Notes: generated by a model not told the origin, from the letters alone. A DNA stretch of 64,000 nucleotides from Diorhabda sublineata (GCF_026230105.1 NC_079485.1:27943572-28007571); one strand, 5' to 3'; positions 36,934-49,257 are shown, counted from the stretch's first letter. Program-made: numbers and translations.

Positions 36934-36934
36934 T

Positions 36935-37160
36935 AATGAATGGAGAAATTACGATTACCATCCAAAAATTCATCTTCCGGAAGTTCTGCGAAATAAGAGT
37001 TTTTCCCTGCTATCGAATTTGCTATCCTGCAAACTATTTTCTTAAGAATGTAATCTGAGGGACCCAGATCAGGTGAATATGGTAGATGAGGCAATAAATC
37101 GTAACACAGTTTGGCTGATTTTTCTACATATGTAATCGTTCTTAAGTTCGGCATCAAAAC
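36935..37160 (-). mobile_element. mariner C-terminal fragment
   Basis: The minus strand reads KSAKLCYDLLPHLPYSPDLG, then PSDYILKKIV, SIAGKNSYFAELPEDEFLDG and NRNF. SPDLGPSDY includes the third catalytic Asp of mariner transposases. Nothing upstream of this on the minus strand fits a mariner, and the downstream edge runs into the AT microsatellite. Confidence 0.75.
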
Positions 37161-37164
37161 ATGT

Positions 37165-38570
37165 CAAGAAATCAGCAAAATATTCAGTGCAGTGGTAAAC
37201 TGCACAAAAGTGGCAATTAATGTTAGAAGCGTGAAAATTGGTGTTGGGCAATGATACCAAAAGAAAATTTTAGAGATCGGGTGCCCCTCGAAATTCGCCA
37301 CAGGAGGGGCATGGGGTCGATTTTTGAGGTTCCATCCCCCCGTGAAAAAGTGGAGTGAGCAATTTTGACGTTTTAATTTTAATTTTTAATTTTCCGATTT
37401 TTGTTAAAAAAACGTCAAAATTGCGGTTTTTCTTCAATAGACCGAATATATTTTTCAGGATCGAATTTTCTATACGATATTCGAGTAGTAGAGGTCAAAT
37501 ATGACATTTTGACATATATATGAGCTCGATATGTCGAGGTGGGGGGAAACAGGAGATACCGCAAGCTATTCAGTTTCGAGGATTTTCAATGTTTTTATAC
37601 GTTTTTTGAACAATTTCTTCATTCAATTTCATCCCGGTTCATTTGGACAATTTTAAAAACAGATAACCACATCAAAATAATTCCATATGAGAGAGCACTT
37701 TCGGGATTATATTTACATAGCTTTTTCTCGGTTTTTCCATGTAAAAAATAGACTAATTAATAATCGAAATCTTTTTTTTTCCTATACTTACCTAACAAGG
37801 AAAATACTTCACGAAAACTGATCTATGAGTCAGATCTATATAAAATTCTGATAGATACTATTAGCAGGAACTAATAGTATAATTACCTCACTGACAGTTT
37901 AGTCAGCAAAAGTTAATCTTCTACCAAACGACCTGCGTCCAATATACAGAGTTTGGTTAGAATCATCCTATTGTTGAATATAATTCTTCGAAGATATTGA
38001 AAGATGTAAATTGTGAAAACAAGAGTAGAAATTGACATAGTTGTACCTCAAGTATAGAGTTATATTTAACAATAATTACAATTCTTATTCTAAAGATGTG
38101 AATTTCATAAGGAAATTCCTAAAGGTGATAAAACCTTTTAATATTTTGTTAGGTACGGCTAAGGTAGCAACAGGTTTCTTATTTATTATCTTGTCTCTTT
38201 TTAAATACTTCTCGATAGTGAAAGAGTGGCTTAATTTTTATCAAAACATTAGAATCAATATTTCCAAGATTACACATTGTTTTTTGCATTCTTCCGCGCT
38301 CCCAAGTTTAATTGATCTAATTTAATGCAGCAGCTCAAGCTGCTCACACACTGTTAACTACCAGGCCGTTGTTTTTGTATACACTTTATAACAATAGTCT
38401 ATAAATTAAATACACTTTTCATCGAAAGAATAATAAAAACTAACCAATCGAAATTATATTGGAACAAACACCAGGAAGAAGGCTATTTAAATACACAAAT
38501 CAGGACATGTAAACGTCCTTTTTAGATCATTTTGAAAGAATATACTTCTTAGTTCATTCAAAAACCAAAT
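37165..38570. other. Unclassified stretch with a GC-richer island
   Basis: 37262-37540 is notably richer in G and C than its surroundings. It contains GGTGCCCCTCGAAATTCGCC, GGTTCCATCCCCCCGTG and GGTGGGGGGAAACAGG. A 70-codon + strand frame follows (37539-37751) with no known family. It may be an unrecognised transposon; no inverted ends were established. Confidence 0.35.
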
Positions 38571-38574
38571 ATAT

Positions 38575-39578
38575 AGGGTGGACGACAAAGAAATTTCGGT
38601 TTTGTAGTATGAAATCATCTTTGAATCTTTGACCATTCAAAGAATTCTGCAGACTTCTAAATAAATGGTAATCAGATGGTACCATGTTGGATGTATGGGG
38701 GATGTGGCATCACTCCCCAGCCAAGCTCCAATAGTTTTCCTCAAGTTGCCAAAGATGTGTGAGGCCTTGCATTATCATGGTGGAAAACTAAACCTTTCCG
38801 ATATGACAATTTTGGCCGTGTTTCTTTGATTGCATCATCCAGTTTCGTTAATCGTTGATAGTAAACATCAGAATTGATTGTTTGGTTCCTTGGAAGCAGC
38901 TCAAAAAACACCTTTGTAATCATACCAAAATGACAGCATGAGCGTTTTTGTTGTTTTTCAGTTTTCGATGTGGTTTGTGCTGGTTCATCGTGTTTGCTCC
39001 ATGATCGTTTTCGACAGGACCCATTTTTCATCACCAGTAATAATTCTTCTCAAGAAAGGGTCGGTTTCATTTCGTTTAGGGTGCATATCGCAAATGTTGT
39101 TTCTTTATGTTAAACAAATTTGTTTCAATTCGTGAGGTACCCAAATATCAAGCTTCTCAACTAACCCAAGACATTTTAAATGTTTTTCAATTGTTGTCTG
39201 CGATTGATGTAGCCTCTTCGCAACAGTTATATGACGATCCTCTTCAATTATGACTTTGATTTGGTCATTATCAACTTCAGTAGGTCGACCAGAACGCTAC
39301 TCATGTTTGAGGGAAAAATCTCCAGAACGGAATTTTGTATACCAATTCTGACACATGCGCTCAGTTAAACAATCAGCACCATAAATTTCACATATTTCTT
39401 TGTGAACCTCAGCAGCTTTCTTTCCTTTACGAAAATAAAAAAGTAAAATATGCCGAAAATGTTCGATTCTGTACTCCATTTAAAATTAACCTACAACTGA
39501 TACCTTCAATAAAAATCACGCACTACTTAACACTACTAGCATTAACATAAGTTATTCAAAAAATAAAGCAACGCACTC
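38575..39578 (-). mobile_element. mariner transposon (Hsmar1/SETMAR-like type), both ends tentatively present
   Basis: It lies between TA dinucleotides at 38573-38574 and 39579-39580. Its ends are AGGGTGGACG at the left and, as complement, GAGTGCGTTG at the right. The minus strand starts MEYRIEHFRHILLFYF (39479) and continues HKEICEIYGADCLTERMCQN, WYTKFRSGDFSL (HTH 1), VDNDQIKVIIEEDRHITVAK (HTH 2), VEKLDIWVPHEL, RIITGDEKWV with the first catalytic Asp (about 39030), and KGLVFHHDNARPHTSLAT with the second (about 38790-38740). The region expected to hold the third Asp reads MPHPPYIQHGTI, so SPDL..TDY has been lost. Frameshifts and stops are present. Confidence 0.82.
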
Positions 39579-39604
39579 TATCAATAAAAAGATTAATAAG
39601 GAAG

Positions 39605-39960
39605 AAAGAGTCAGGAATAGTCCACAACAAGCCCTAAGAATTTTACAGATTCAACGACTTCAATGGTGGTGTTATTTAATAATAGGCTGCAATGTATTTT
39701 GATATGATAAAACTTTAGTTTTAGAAACGTTGAGAGAAGATTAGAATTGCACCATGAGTTAAGGGTGATTAGTTCACTAAATATGGTCCTATGAAGTGCC
39801 GTGAGATCAGGGCTGCTTCAAGAGAAATTAGTGTCGTCTGCAAATAGACATATTTTACCACTAATGTCTAGATAGTACTGCAATTTGTTAATTAAAATAT
39901 TATGATTAACACAATCGAAAGGAAAATCACAAAAAGTTGTTGCAGTGGAGTGATGGCTAT
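39605..39960 (-). mobile_element. LINE fragment, second copy of the 26.5-kb element
   Basis: The DNA is plainly homologous to 27040-27520 in the same orientation. It shares CCACAACAAGCCCTAAGAAT, ATATGGTCCTATGAAGTGCC and TCGTCTGCAAATAGA, the last covering the FADD box region. A block of about 100 bp covering GVPQ and INDI is deleted between TAGATAG and TACTGCAATTTG. It is non-coding now. Confidence 0.8.
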
Positions 39961-39964
39961 TTAG

Positions 39965-40376
39965 GCTGTTGCATTTATTACTTTAAAGCCCATATTAATG
40001 GGTAGGTAGATAGTAGAAATATCTGTAAACAAATCATAACCAACCATAATTACTGGTTAATCGAAAATCAGTGCACATAAATAGTGTATGTTACTTCATA
40101 CTGGTTTTTCATCCCTCCTGTAAAATGATTCAAAACTGACTTGAAAAGTTTTGACAGTAAGTCGACGCTATGTACTTCATGGATATAATAAACTCATACC
40201 AACTTCTTCATACTGACACGTTCATGTAATTACTCAATTTAAACAATTTCAATTAATTCATTGTGTGTGTTCACTGTATTTTATGTTTCAAATTGCAAAC
40301 AGCCATTCAATATTACTTTTTAATTATTCATATAATGAAAGTTTCCTTTTTTCATGTTTCATGGTATTTTTGTTTC
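39965..40376 (+). other. dys intron 5' of the PAS-A exon
   Basis: AT-rich sequence ending in a pyrimidine-rich tract and TTTCAG acceptor at 40378. No other feature. Confidence 0.6.
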
Positions 40377-40378
40377 AG

Positions 40379-40468
40379 GCGTTAAGCGGTTTTCTAATGA
40401 TGATGACACAAAATGGAAAATTATTGTATATATCGGATAATGCTGCAGAGTACCTGGGCCATTCCATG
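40379..40468 (+). CDS. dys: dysfusion (bHLH-PAS factor), coding exon with first half of PAS-A domain
   Basis: This is a 30-codon internal exon, phase 0 at both ends. It follows a pyrimidine-rich tract and AG (40377-40378) and is followed by GTGAGT. Its peptide contains [20 protein letters not shown] and then EYLGHSM, the start of a PAS-A fold. This closely resembles Dysfusion/NPAS4-type factors and differs from Trachealess and Single-minded, which read SLDGF...ISETVS. In Drosophila, Dysfusion is a nuclear transcription factor that dimerises with Tango (ARNT) and controls tracheal fusion-cell and leg-joint genes. The exon joins in frame to 49837-50031 to give LGHSM-EDLLIHGD, a natural PAS-A continuation. 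The bHLH exons were not found upstream in the window. A second GT donor lies 15 nt further on (40484), so a slightly longer exon is possible. The splice sites and frame are seen directly; the gene name is recognition by family likeness. Confidence 0.9.
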
Positions 40469-40483
40469 GTGAGTGTTTTACAG

Positions 40484-40489
40484 GTGAGC
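40484..40489 (+). promoter_or_regulatory. dys: Second potential 5' splice site of the dys exon
   Basis: GTGAGC at 40484 follows ...TTTTACAG, 15 nt after the main donor GTGAGT at 40469. Using it would add five codons (VSVLQ) in frame with no stop. Confidence 0.35.
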
Positions 40490-43400
40490 GAACTTTTTGA
40501 GCTTTCTAAGCTTAAGAGTGAGCTTAATTTATCAAAATCATATTTTATTATCTCTAATTTATGAATGGAATTTTTTTATACCTTCAACTAAATGGGTTCA
40601 TTATAAGAGGTAAGGTAGGTAATAAATCATTGTAGGAATGACTCTCTGAAAATCTGCGTACGAGGTGAATCGTTAATTAATTTAAACATGATGTAACGAT
40701 AGAATTACTTTAATAAATCACGTAAGAATGAATAACAATTCAAATTTAACTTTGTTATTATAAAAATTGCAGGTTTCACTCTCCATCTGAATATTTCAAC
40801 GTAATATTTGGATTCCTCTTCCTCTTTATTTGTAGTTGCAATAATTACCAGATAAAAAAATTTTACTAAGCTCTGGTTGAAAAAAATTTCTAGTTTGCCT
40901 TTACAGATACCAATAAATAAATCGAAAGTTCAATTTGTTAATGAGTACAGGGCTATTTGATAATGTAATTCACAAAGAATATATGCAGTATCATGGTTAG
41001 GTTAGGTTAGGTCATTAATTAATTAGTCATTAACGAATTTATTGAAAACAACTGTATCAATCAACATTTACACTTCGCTGTCAATTTCGTCTCCGTAAGT
41101 TGCGCTGGTATTTCACATTTAAATTCTTTTGTAAATTTGTTACAAGTATACGTAAAATTACCAAAAGTTTTACTAAAAACAGGTAAACGTAAAATTACCA
41201 AATACGAACTATTCTCGATACAGAGTGTCTAAATAATATCCTAGCAGGGTAAATACAAGTGGTTTTGCTACTATTGCCTCGTACCTGGATAAATACAAAA
41301 CAACACTTTTATTCAACTCAATAGTTGCAAATTTTTGTGCTTTGAAGACGTTCAGGAACCTTATGATTCAGATGCTGTTGGAAAAAACCAAACTGATTTG
41401 AATATCGATTATGAAATTATTGATAATAAAGAAGGAACTTTCCATTATTTTTATGGTGACACCACTCGTACTGTTTTCCGTACCTTGCACAAGATTTATC
41501 CGGCAACGAATTAAGAAGGGCCTTTCTTCGGTGAGATCAGGTGGCGTGGACTCGAGTGACTCTTCATCGCTGAAGTTTTCTTTTTCATCATCATTCATTG
41601 TTATTCATTAATTTAGACAAAACTTCGGATAAAACAAATAATTTCAGAAAATTAAAACTTTAAGGTTATACAAAATCAGTGAAACTGTCAACTGTCAACA
41701 ATGAAGTGGCTAGAGTCATATTTGAGGAAGTTGTCTACTCCAGAGCGTCCCGAAAGTGTTTTGCAGTCACTTTCACTACATGGAACACTCAAAACGCAAC
41801 TTTCGGTATGTAAATGAATACAGATGGCGTCATCTCTAAAAATATATTTTTAATAGATGAATTTGAAGCGAGTGAGTCTGTACAAATTGCTATCTGATTA
41901 TAAGGAGGAGTGATGAAATTGATAGCTTGTAGAATACTAAATAGTTCACCTATATGAGCACAGCAAATTGGTGGAATTAAAGATAATTTCAATTTCAAAT
42001 CAGATCATAGTTGCAACTGGTTATTTCTTTGAAAGAATTATAGATTTCTTGTTTGGGTGGTGAGTGTTTGTCGTATCTCGTAAGGGATGTATTGAATTTA
42101 AGAAGATCAATGCTCCATGGTTGTTTGTGAGTGGTCTGTGCTATCGAGAAGCTCTGATAAAATCAGAATTGTGGACGAAAATATAATAATGATTATATTT
42201 GTTGAGTAATTGAGGAAAATAGTTTTTGTGTATAAATTAATGCAAATTAGTCATGACAATTTGAGATTCGCGTCAGTTTCTACTAAAAACATTGCAATTT
42301 CAAAACCATATTTGGGTTCAGTTGACCTTCGAGAGATTTAGCTTTATTTTTACACTACTGTATATAAAGGAGTGATGATCATTTTGTGTAATCACAAGAG
42401 GCATAAAAATAACTTCAGTGTCGAACAAATAACTTCATTTAATTATTATCTTCACGGAATATGGAATCCTGCTGTGTATGCTTAGGGGTGTAAGAGATAA
42501 GGCTACTCATTATAATGCTCACATTTATACCATCAGGAGTGCGAATAAACTTATTGTACCATTGCCGCATCAAACTTGACGTAAGACTGTATATCAAGTT
42601 TCTAGATTAGTATACACAAAAATTATAATCTAGAGTCGCTTCTATGAACTTTCAAAGCAATTTTTAGGGCAAAATTGTTTTAATACAGTTGGAAACTACA
42701 TGTCTTCCAATTATGTGTTGCTTATTTCATTCTTATATACATATCACGTCAGAAATCTAATTTGATGAAAATTGATTTCGCTTTGTTTGAATTTTTTACT
42801 TCAGGATACTCATTTATTTACTAGTGGGTCTACACAAAATACTTATTGTATTCATATTTATTAATAAATCGTATAGTATCGTATTGAGCAACGGATTTCT
42901 ACTTATTTGAATCTTAACTGAAAACGAAGAAACTGTAATATGCTTCGGTTTGCGAAGCAATCTCTGTATCATATTTTATGTATCCGGAAATTTTTACTTT
43001 GCTAGTATTATGAATAATCCCCAAAAACTATTTTCGAAATTTTCATAATGAAGTCACATAAATTCTATGGCCGAAAAAAGAATTTAGGAAATCATTCTGT
43101 ATGGAATATCCTTAAATAAATTAAATGGGACACTTAATAATGGTTTTTATGAAATAAACAAATAATCATAGTCATAAATTATTTTAAAATTACAATCATA
43201 TAGAAATAGACTTCTTAATAACAATTTTTCTACTAATTATTTGAATGATTTTCATAATCCACTATTTACTTTTTATAACAAAGAAAAACAAATCATAAGC
43301 TCATTATGTTATCTCAGCTAAGTATAATGGATAAACAAACATTCGTAACAAAAATGTCAAGAGCTGTGTATGAAGGAAATTATAGATTTAATCAAAATTT

Positions 43401-44228
43401 GACGTTCGTTCATTCTACTTATGTCTGGTTCAATTCAGATATATAATCTCATAATTTGATTGCCCTGTATAAAACGTCTCTTGTCGGTAGGGAACCTTAT
43501 GGTCTAACCGACAAGCGATGTTCCGGATTTAAATCTGTGACTGTATGACTTTAAGACCGGCCGATTCTATGTCATCAACATGAGTGACGGAGCATTTTTC
43601 GTCTTATAAATACGTCCAGCATGCCACCATCCATATTCCCAACGAAATGATATATATTTCAAGTTTAATTCTTCGTAATTAAGACGTTTAAAAAAACATT
43701 GTTATTAAACAACTGCTATAAATTATCTTGATAACTGACTCAAATGATATGATATTAATATGGTAATCACGTCTATATGGTTGAAAATTTTAGCAAGAAA
43801 TTTTTTGCGTTGGTGTTTTTATTTCAGTTAAATAGTGTTGTTATTAGACATTTTAAGTAATAAATTTAAAATAAAGACTAGAATCGAAGTAATGTAGTTC
43901 ATAAAATAATATATTAGAACGAACGAACTTTTCGATATGAATTATGAACAAAGTTTTACCATAAATTCATTTTATATAACGTTTATATTGTTATTTATAA
44001 TAACAACAAATTCTAAAATGGGGTCATTTCAAAATTGTTTTGTGTTACGATAATACGTTAATGCACCGAAAGGAAGTATTTCTAATTTCTTTTTCAGTAT
44101 TTATACTTTTTTTAATTCCACTTTTATCCCCCCTAAATAGTTCTTTATTTAGTTTCATTCCTTCATATTAATACCAATAATATAACTTCATTTTATTGAT
44201 TCTTAAAACAACTAAATCTTCTCCATTC

Positions 44229-45418
44229 TATATTTTGCCTAAAAAGTTTCCGATCTCAAACTGAAGATGTCAGCAGTTATCGATATTAGGACGGGATATA
44301 TTTACTCATACGATGAGAGATTCTTACTAGCATTTAGCCATTTTGGACGCTTAGTTGCTGTTTGACTATCGTGTAGGTGAGTCATTGTGAATGATTTTTC
44401 TGAAAATGTTCTGTTTTTAAAAGTCTGTGGGCATACGCAAAGAGGAGTTAGACACTGTGTACGGTTACTCAGCACCATCATTTACTATCGTAAAGTTTTG
44501 AGTAGGTGAATTTAAACTTCGCTGTATCAGCTTCACTGACAACAAACATTCGGAACGGCCTAGGACTGCGACATCTTTAAAAAAGTTCAACAAATGATAC
44601 TGAAAGACCTTCTAATTAAACTCAAAAATATAGAAGAGGCTAATGACATATTAAAAGAACGCGTTTGCCATATACTGATTGATACTGATAATTACGCTTG
44701 CGTAAACTATCTGCGCGTTAGGTGCCACATTTGCACACAGCGCATTCAAATGAACATTTCCCAAGCTTTATTGACGTGGTTCAAACGAAATGAGTTGCTA
44801 AATGAAATGAAACCTGGATCCACCACTACACTCCTGAAATGAAAAAAACAGTCAAGACATTGGATTATAAAGGGAAAACTTTCTTCGTAAGAGATAAAGG
44901 CGGTTTCAAGGGCCAGAAAAGTGATGGCGACCGTTTTTTGCGATAGTCATGGGATTGAGTTCATCGTCTGTCTTCTAAATGAAAAACAATAACAGGAGAT
45001 TGTAAAACATCATTGGTTGATAAGGTTAGGTTAGGTTTCACCAATTGCCAAAAGCGACTGCATTGGAAGAAACATGGATTGCTTTTCCTTCAGGATAAGG
45101 CACTTTCTTACACTTTGGTGATCACTATGACTATAGTTCACAAATTGCACTTCGAATTAGTCGACCACCCACTGTATTTACCAGATCTAGCTTCCAGCAA
45201 CTTTTTTCTGTTCCCCAGCATTAAATTTTCACCTGCATACATAAACGCCTATTTTGAGGAGAAAGTCGGCAACTATTATTAGTTAGTTAAAAAGGTTTGA
45301 GCATTGCTGAACTAGATCCATAGAGTTAAAAGGTGACTAAGTAAGTTTAATTATGATAATGATTTTAAAAAAAAATCTTGTCTTTCTGTTTATTCGGAAA
45401 CTTTTCAGACAACCCTTG
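44229..45418 (+). mobile_element. mariner transposon in dys intron, both termini recognisable
   Basis: The 3' terminus, as complement, is CAAGGGTTGTCTGAAAAGTT followed inward by TCCG, ending before TA at 45419-45420. The 5' terminus keeps only the inner half (TGCCTAAAAAGTTTCCG). On the + strand the transposase reads CGHTQRGVRHCV (N-terminus), KVQQMILKDLLIKLKNIEEA and KERVCHILIDTD (HTH), MNISQALLTWFKRNELLNEM, KVMATVFCDSHGIEFIVCL, then FLQDKALSYT, where the second Asp is recognisable as QDK for QDN, and DHPLYLPDLASSNFFLFPS, with the third Asp replaced by Asn. The catalytic set is ruined and several frames are used. Confidence 0.82.
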
Positions 45419-45420
45419 TA

Positions 45421-46267
45421 GAAATATATATAAATGCTTCAAGAATAAATTTTTTTTCATGACTCCACCTATAGATGTAAAAGTAATAGAACCAGCTTCT
45501 TCTGACAATGATATACCACGTACTGTGGTATAGTAGTCACTTCCGATTTAATTATTCTAACATTCAAGTTTTTGTAGAAATTAATTTGTTATGGACTTTC
45601 TACTGCAATCGAGAAATTCAATAAAACCTCGAAATTGCATCGAATTCTTCTTCTACCTATCTACACGAATCAAAGTAAATTTCAGTAAATTTGTGATGGC
45701 ACCCTATTTAATATTAATTGTTCACCTCATCTGAGTATCAGTTATTTATATATTCAACTCAGGCCGAATACCAGTTCCTGGGGAAAAGTCTCCTACCGGG
45801 TTATATAAGGTTATGAAATTGGCGACGAACTTGGGGCTGTAGAACTGCGGGAAAAACAGATGGAAATTACGGAAGAAGGAACAAATAGAAAGAACAGATT
45901 TGATCAAAAGGATCTTATGCTTTATATTTTTCAAAATATAACCAAACAGGAATCTGCTCTATTCTATTCGTTCTGTTCCCCAAATAAATAGAAAATACAA
46001 ATTTATATGGAAACTATCATACAGAATTTGCTTTAAACAAAAGAAAATCCATAGTGATAATTGAAATTTTTGTGAGCACAATGATAAAAAAACAAGGAAA
46101 AACTTACCAGCGAATGTAAAGAATAAAATCCCCACAAATTTTACTAAAATTTACTTTAGATAGGTAGAGGAAGAGTTCGATTCAGTTTAGAGGTTTCATT
46201 AAATTTCTGAAATAACAAATTAATTTCTTCAAAAGCTCGAATAAATAAATCCGTAAATAAAAGTGAC
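45421..46267. other. Intronic AT-rich spacer
   Basis: Nothing recognised apart from a small hairpin, ATACCAC-5 nt-GTGGTAT, near 45513-45532. Confidence 0.45.
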
Positions 46268-46275
46268 TACTGTGC

Positions 46276-47544
46276 CATAGGACTGTTGATAAAATATCGA
46301 TATGTCGAAATATCGATATTATTATTTCGAAATATCGATATTTATTACTAATATTTTCTTGGACGATATATCGATAGTTCGATATTGAAATATCGATATC
46401 GACGGTCGATATTTTTTTAAAATAAATTTCTATTTTTATTTTTTTTTTCGTAATTTATTTTATCTACAAAATCATCGTAAACTTAATCTACCGTATTTTA
46501 TTTATGAAAATTAAGTTAGCCGACATTCAATAATTATTGTTTTTTTTTATTAATCAAAAATTAGAATTAAAAAACTATTTTTCAAAAATTCCAGGTATAA
46601 TTTTTAAAATTTTCTACTCGTGAAAATATGTCACAGCTAGTTTAGTTATACCACTAACGAATTTATTAAAACAAGAAATCGAACAAACTAAAACATCAAC
46701 TGCTATTGGAGCGTCAGTACAAAATGATTTATTAAATGGTATTCAAAGTAGATTAGTGCTTTTACAAGATAACTCTTTTTTGGCCAAAGTAACTATCTTA
46801 GATCCCCGCTTCGAAAAATTACATTTCATATCAGCATTGTCTGGTGCTAATGCATTATCCGATCTATCAAAAAAAATAATTGCAGAGCACAAAATAAGAG
46901 GAAATCGTTCACCTACTTCATCATTATGGGATCGACATGAAGAAATGCTTTTGAAAAATATGGCCAATGCCAATGAAGTTTCTGGCAGAAGTTTTGGTAC
47001 AATGCAATACAATGGATTAAAGCAGTATTTAGATCAGCCAAATATTTCAAGGTCATCAAACGCCCTGAAATTTTGGATTGATAGTAGGCATTTTACTCCC
47101 ATCCTATCAGAAATAGCACTTAAATATTTACTTTCTTCTGCTACATCTGTAGCATCTAAACGAGTTGCTTCTACAATCAATCTTTTAGTGCCTAACAATC
47201 GTAGTAACCAAATAACTGAACATATAAAACAAAGAGTATTTTTAAAAACTTTTACTGAAAAATATTGGTATACATAATTGTCTTATTTATATTTAAAATA
47301 TAATTACTAAGAACTATAACCTAATACTTATGTACATTCATAATTTAATTTGTTTAAGATAAGATAAATCTATTGGACTATAAATTGTGTAATCATTTTT
47401 AAGCTGACTTACGATTTTTTTTTTAAATAAAACCGATATATCGAAATATCGATATTTTTTTTCGATATATCGAACCCCGATGTTGATGTATTGAAAAATA
47501 TCGATATATCGAAAATCCGATATTTTAAAAAATATCAACAGTCC
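46276..47544 (+). mobile_element. hAT transposon, internally deleted, with palindromic subterminal arrays
   Basis: GGACTGTTGATA at 46280 is mirrored exactly by TATCAACAGTCC ending at 47544. The direct repeat TACTGTGC occurs at 46268-46275 and 47545-47552, matching the 8-bp duplication of hAT elements; the right end seems to lack the last few bases of the left end. Both subterminal regions (46296-46420 and 47432-47530) are packed with variants of ATATCGATA and TCGAAATATCGATA, which is palindromic. Such subterminal arrays are where hAT transposases bind. Only the C-terminal part of the transposase remains. Confidence 0.85.
46630..47277 (+). pseudogene. hAT transposase, C-terminal half with dimerisation domain
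   Basis: The open frame begins around 46630 with no start codon (YVTASLVIPLTNLL) and runs to a stop at 47275 without interruption. The frame passes FLAKVTILDPRFEKLHFISA (the conserved LDPRFK motif of hAT catalytic domains), then SLWDRHEEM. NGLKQYLDQPNISRSSNALK and FWIDSRHFTPILSEIALKYL plus SATSVASKRVASTINLLVPN follow, which are the C-terminal hATC dimerisation motif. Relatives have SVPSERLFS in place of SVASKRVAS. The N-terminal BED finger and first catalytic residues are missing. That 215 codons stay open suggests recent age or chance. Confidence 0.82.
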
Positions 47545-47552
47545 TACTGTGC

Positions 47553-48127
47553 ATACGTGAGCAAAGGAATAATCAAAATATTTGAAGAAAAAAAAGCCGA
47601 ATGGCATGCTACTCATCCTTTCAATGACGAATTCAAATAAAGAGCTGCTTTCAGTGTTTAAATGTCTAAAATTAAAAGCTAAAATTACTCTACGGTTTCT
47701 ATTTTATAAAAAATTAAAATATGGAAGCAAAGAAAAAAATTGTAAGAAGTAGTAACTCCTTTCAAAATCATATAGCACTACACCACTGATATAGAATCTG
47801 TAAAGTACGAAAAAAAACCAATAACGATTAGTCAACAATCAAAGTTTATGCTTATTTATGAGTCATATTTGGATACTATTAGAATATCGACCCAAATATA
47901 AAAAACCAATAAGCAATTATTAATGTTACCGGTTATTATTATTTAATGACAGAAAAGGTTATAGAAAATTTACTATCGACATAGTGAGTATGTTTATTAT
48001 TATGCAATGAAATATATTTTCGTCAAGAATCAGTCACGATAAAAATGAATTCGAAACATAATCGATTTCAAACTGTTGAGAATAAACAGTTCGTTGTTTA
48101 GTTAGTACAGAAGAAAAACTATAGATT
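47553..48127. other. Intronic AT-rich spacer
   Basis: Nothing recognised. Confidence 0.5.
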
Positions 48128-48129
48128 TA

Positions 48130-49252
48130 CGAGGATGGTCCCATCATCAGTAAATACAAAAATTTAAAAAAAATATATATTTATTTTTCAACGTAATCTC
48201 TTCTATACTTTTCCCAGCTAACTTCAATAAGATCGATTCTCTTTTTTTTTAATAAGAATTATCAAGCTCGTTGATAATATCTAACTGCCGATCACCATTA
48301 TTGGAAAATATTTGATCACTGAGTAATTTTTTTAAGTTTGGGAACAGAAAATAATCCGAGGGGGCTAAACCTGGCAAATAGGGTACATGAGATGGCAATT
48401 CAAACTTTAATTAATTAATTTTGGCAATTGCAATATCGGATGTGTGAGCTTGTGCATTGTCTTGATGAAACAACACTTTCTTTTCAGCTAAGGCGGCAGT
48501 TTTTGGTTGCTTTCTTCACTCAAATGTGCAAAAATTTCGAATTATACTCGCTGTTGATAGCTTTTTCTTTTTTAAGGTAGTCACTGAAAATTATTCCTCG
48601 CGCATCCCAAAAAAATCGACGCCATGAGCTTGCATGCAGATAGAACGGTCCTTGCCTTATTTGGAGCCATCAGTTCCCTCTTGGATGAACTGATGGACCC
48701 TCGTTTCATCCATGGCTCAAAAATTCGGCTTTATTTGCCAATCACTCGATAGAAGTATCTTCACGACGCTGTTTTTGTTGTATTGTGAGCAAACGCGTCT
48801 TGCGCACAGCTTTCTCATGTCCAAATTTTCAGTTAATATGCGATGTGTCACACTTTTTGAAATGTCTACTATATCTGCTAGCTCGCGCACTTCCAGTCGA
48901 CGATCATCCAGTACCGCTTTGTGGATTTTTGTAGTCGTCGCCTCATTTGGTCGACCACTAAGATGCTGATCTTCGTACTGCCTCGTTTAAACTCTGCTAC
49001 CCAACAGTTCAGCTTTTATATTGGTTGGGCTAAATTTCTTTCAAATAAAAGTATTGTATCACATAACGATAACCAATTTTTTCCACGTGTACAAATTCAC
49101 TGAAAACATTCACTGTTAATCACTGCGAAATTAAACAATATGGCATCTTCCAAATTGAAGCATATGCTGTATAGATTATATATTTTTTAATACAGTGGTA
49201 TATTTCAAGCACCATCTCTAGGTCAGGCTTGGTACTTCTGGGATTATCCTTG
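48130..49252 (-). mobile_element. mariner transposon, same family as 13910-15037, both ends present
   Basis: TA flanks both sides (48128-48129 and 49253-49254). Ends are CGAGGATGGTCCC at the left and, as complement, CAAGGATAATCCCAGAAGTA at the right. The transposase is on the minus strand. From the right it shows the conserved leader GCCTGACCTAGAGATGGTGC, the HTH (LEVRELADIVDISKS, about 48900-48850), MDETRVHQFIQEG with the first catalytic Asp (48711 leftwards), a DARGIIFSDYLKKEKAINSE stretch (about 48610-48550) and a broken SPLGLFSVPK where SPDLAPSDY is expected. It sits immediately beside a Tc1 fragment. Confidence 0.9.
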
Positions 49253-49257
49253 TATGT

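Noticed and set aside
1..40378. Search for the dys bHLH exon (RRDLINAEI...LRDLLPLP)
   Set aside because: Not found by eye; it may lie outside the window, so no exon is claimed.
41368..41598. Minus-strand frame MNDDEKENFSDEESLEST... as a candidate gene
   Set aside because: Acidic, no family, no splice or promoter context, opposite to dys and inside its intron. Kept only as a remark.
43485..43525. Hairpin CTTGTCGGT...ACCGACAAG
   Set aside because: A 9-bp arm with a loop of about 18 nt is striking but isolated, with no tail or neighbouring gene; it could be chance in 64 kb.
45513..45532. Small palindrome ATACCAC...GTGGTAT
   Set aside because: Seven-bp arms are expected by chance at this scale.
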